A stretch of DNA of 5,552 nucleotides from Prevotellaceae bacterium. GTDB lineage: Bacteria; Bacteroidota; Bacteroidia; Bacteroidales; UBA932. Location of the stretch: positions 1-5,552 of the forward strand of contig JAITMY010000083.1 in NCBI GenBank assembly GCA_031290755.1, in the 5' to 3' direction. The position numbers were made by a program, and so were the translations under genes. The notes under the pieces were generated by a model. It saw nothing but the letters and a program-made list of their open reading frames with translations. It did not search any database and was not told the DNA's origin. This document shows positions 4,381-5,552 of this stretch, piece after piece. Each line of letters starts with the position of its first letter. Positions within the stretch are counted from its first letter, which is position 1.

Positions 4381-5552
4381 TTGTTCACTAACCTTAACAG
4401 ATACCTTGCCTGCGCTGTGCTCGCGCTCTGCTGTGCGCGGGGCGCAGCGCAGCCAGCCTTGGACACTGCGGCGGTGGCGCCGGTGGTGGTGCGCGACACC
4501 CTGCCCGCGCCGGATTCGCTGCGGCTACCGGTGGCGCAGGACTCGCTGCTGGCGCAGGATTCGCTGAGCGCCGACAGCAGCATTGCCAAAAACGCCATCA
4601 GCGTCCCGATATACTCCAAGGGCGACGACTCGACCATCTACCTGCTCGGCGCCGAAAAGCACGTGCTCATCTACGGCAACGCCAGCGTGAAGTTTCAGGA
4701 CATGGACTTGGCGGCCTACTACATCGACTTCAACGTGGGCACGAAGGTGGCCTTTGCCCGCGGCCTCTACGACACCGCCACCCACGCCACCGTAGGCAAG
4801 CCCGTGTTCAAGCAGGGCAGCGAAACCTTCGAGATGGACTCCATGTACTTCAACTTTGAGACCAAGAAGGCGAAGATTTACGCCGTCATCACCCAGCAAA
4901 GCGACGGCTACCTGCACGGCGAGGCCATAAAGCGGATGCCGGACAACATCATTTACGTGGCGGGGGGGAAGTACACCTCGTGCGACCAAGAGCACCCGCA
5001 CTTCTACTTGGCGCTGTCGCGGGCCAAGGTGGTGCCCAACAAGCAGGTGGTCATGGGCTTTGCCTACTTCGTGCTGGAGGACGTGCCCACCCCGCTGGCC
5101 ATCCCCTTCGGCATGTTCCCCCAGTCGTCGAGCCGCGCCTCGGGCATCATTGTCCCCTCCTACGGCGAGGAAACCAGCCGTGGCTTCTACTTCCGCGAGG
5201 GGGGCTACTACTTTGCGTTCAACGACTACTTCGATGCAACGCTCACCGGCGACTACTACACCTTAGGCTCGTGGCGTGCCTCGGTGCGCTCCAGCTACAG
5301 GTGGAAGTACCACTTCAGCGGCGGGCTGAGCGCCAGCTACGCCTACAACGTGGTGGGCGAGGAGGGCAGCCCTGACTACAACCCCAGCAGCGCCATCTCG
5401 CTGCAATGGACGCACACGCAAGACCCTAAGTTCAGCCCCAACAAAACCTTTTCGGCCAGCGTAAACTTCACCAGCTCCAGCTACCGGCGCTACAACGAAA
5501 CGACGCTCAACGAGTCGCTCACCAACACCACGCAGAGCAGCATCTCGTACTC
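4381..5552 (+). CDS. lptD: LptD-type LPS assembly outer-membrane protein, N-terminal part (3' end beyond window)
   Basis: LptD inserts lipopolysaccharide into the outer leaflet of the outer membrane with LptE, receiving it from the LptA bridge. The open frame runs to the right edge for 390 codons; Bacteroidota homologues are roughly twice that. No ATG occurs in this frame between the upstream stop (4312-4314) and 4702, which is inside the domain. TTG at 4381 is the best start: MFTNLNR, then a hydrophobic YLACAVLALCC and ARGAAQ form a signal peptide cut near residue 23. A Ser/Asp-rich linker with DSL repeats (about 40-70) precedes an OstA/LptA-like beta region starting near residue 81 (TIYLLGAEKHVLIYGNASVKF region). 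CDQEHPHFY at 201-209 and VLEDVPTPLAIPFGMFP at 231-247 are typical of Bacteroidota LptD before the barrel, whose Tyr-rich strands fill the rest. C201 is the only cysteine in the visible mature part. Start choice is less sure than the family. Confidence 0.85.
   Translation, partial: MFTNLNRYLACAVLALCCARGAAQPALDTAAVAPVVVRDTLPAPDSLRLPVAQDSLLAQDSLSADSSIAKNAISVPIYSKGDDSTIYLLGAEKHVLIYGNASVKFQDMDLAAYYIDFNVGTKVAFARGLYDTATHATVGKPVFKQGSETFEMDSMYFNFETKKAKIYAVITQQSDGYLHGEAIKRMPDNIIYVAGGKYTSCDQEHPHFYLALSRAKVVPNKQVVMGFAYFVLEDVPTPLAIPFGMFPQSSSRASGIIVPSYGEETSRGFYFREGGYYFAFNDYFDATLTGDYYTLGSWRASVRSSYRWKYHFSGGLSASYAYNVVGEEGSPDYNPSSAISLQWTHTQDPKFSPNKTFSASVNFTSSSYRRYNETTLNESLTNTTQSSISY
4531..4566 (+). repeat. Short tandem repeat in the LptD-like linker
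   Basis: Two adjacent 18-base units, 4531-4548 and 4549-4566, differ at two of 18 positions and encode VAQDSL and LAQDSL. A related PAPDSL is encoded at 4504-4521. The units keep the reading frame and fall in the low-complexity linker after the signal peptide, so copy-number change would be tolerated. Confidence 0.7.

Noticed and set aside
4525..5001. Minus-strand open frame of 158 codons opposite the LptD-like gene
   Set aside because: Val/Leu/His/Gly-rich composition is the usual antisense image of the plus-strand coding frame, which has a signal peptide and conserved LptD motifs.
1..5552. CRISPR arrays, tRNA or rRNA genes, insertion sequences, attachment sites
   Set aside because: No regularly spaced repeats, cloverleaf-like sequence, transposase motif or terminal inverted repeats were seen; nearly all the window is covered by ordinary genes.

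Overview
The window reads as chromosomal DNA of a G+C-rich anaerobic member of the Bacteroidota, probably order Bacteroidales. Three things point there: two promoter matches of the Bacteroidota type (TTTG, 19 bp, TAnnTTTG); start codons that mostly lack a Shine-Dalgarno sequence; and an LptD-like protein and an amidase-SPOR protein with the sequence style of that phylum. The genus cannot be named from this sequence.

Layout. Positions 1-4293 carry six genes on the minus strand. In transcription order they are: a periplasmic N-acetylmuramoyl-L-alanine amidase with a SPOR domain (4293-3112), a NUDIX hydrolase (3066-2572), RfbC/RmlC dTDP-4-dehydrorhamnose 3,5-epimerase (2523-1972), and three redox genes. 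The redox genes are an MvhD/FlxD-type [2Fe-2S] subunit (1951-1475), a two-cluster iron-sulfur protein (1478-693) and the N-terminal part of a HydB/FlxB-like iron-sulfur protein that runs off the left edge (672-<1). Gaps are 45, 48, 20, -4 and 20 bp with no obvious terminator, so read-through from the amidase promoter is possible. A divergent plus-strand gene from about 4381 to the right edge encodes the N-terminal part of a putative LptD-type outer-membrane LPS assembly protein, apparently starting at TTG. No stretch over 300 bp lacks a gene.

How the genes fit together. The right half is envelope biology: peptidoglycan remodelling, LPS export and a deoxysugar precursor for surface polysaccharide. 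The left half looks like a cytoplasmic electron-transfer module related to the FlxABCD-HdrABC / MvhD-Hdr flavin-based bifurcation systems. The order seen is D, C, B. The partners that would define its reaction (HdrA flavoprotein and FlxA/HydG-type NAD(P)-binding subunit) are not in view and, if present, probably lie beyond position 1.

The most notable points are the incomplete bifurcation-type module; a face-to-face promoter pair at 4293-4377 whose predicted transcripts overlap at their 5' ends; a perfect Shine-Dalgarno in a genome that otherwise seems not to use one; and the missing ATG start of the LptD gene. I see no RNA gene, CRISPR array, insertion sequence or phage feature.
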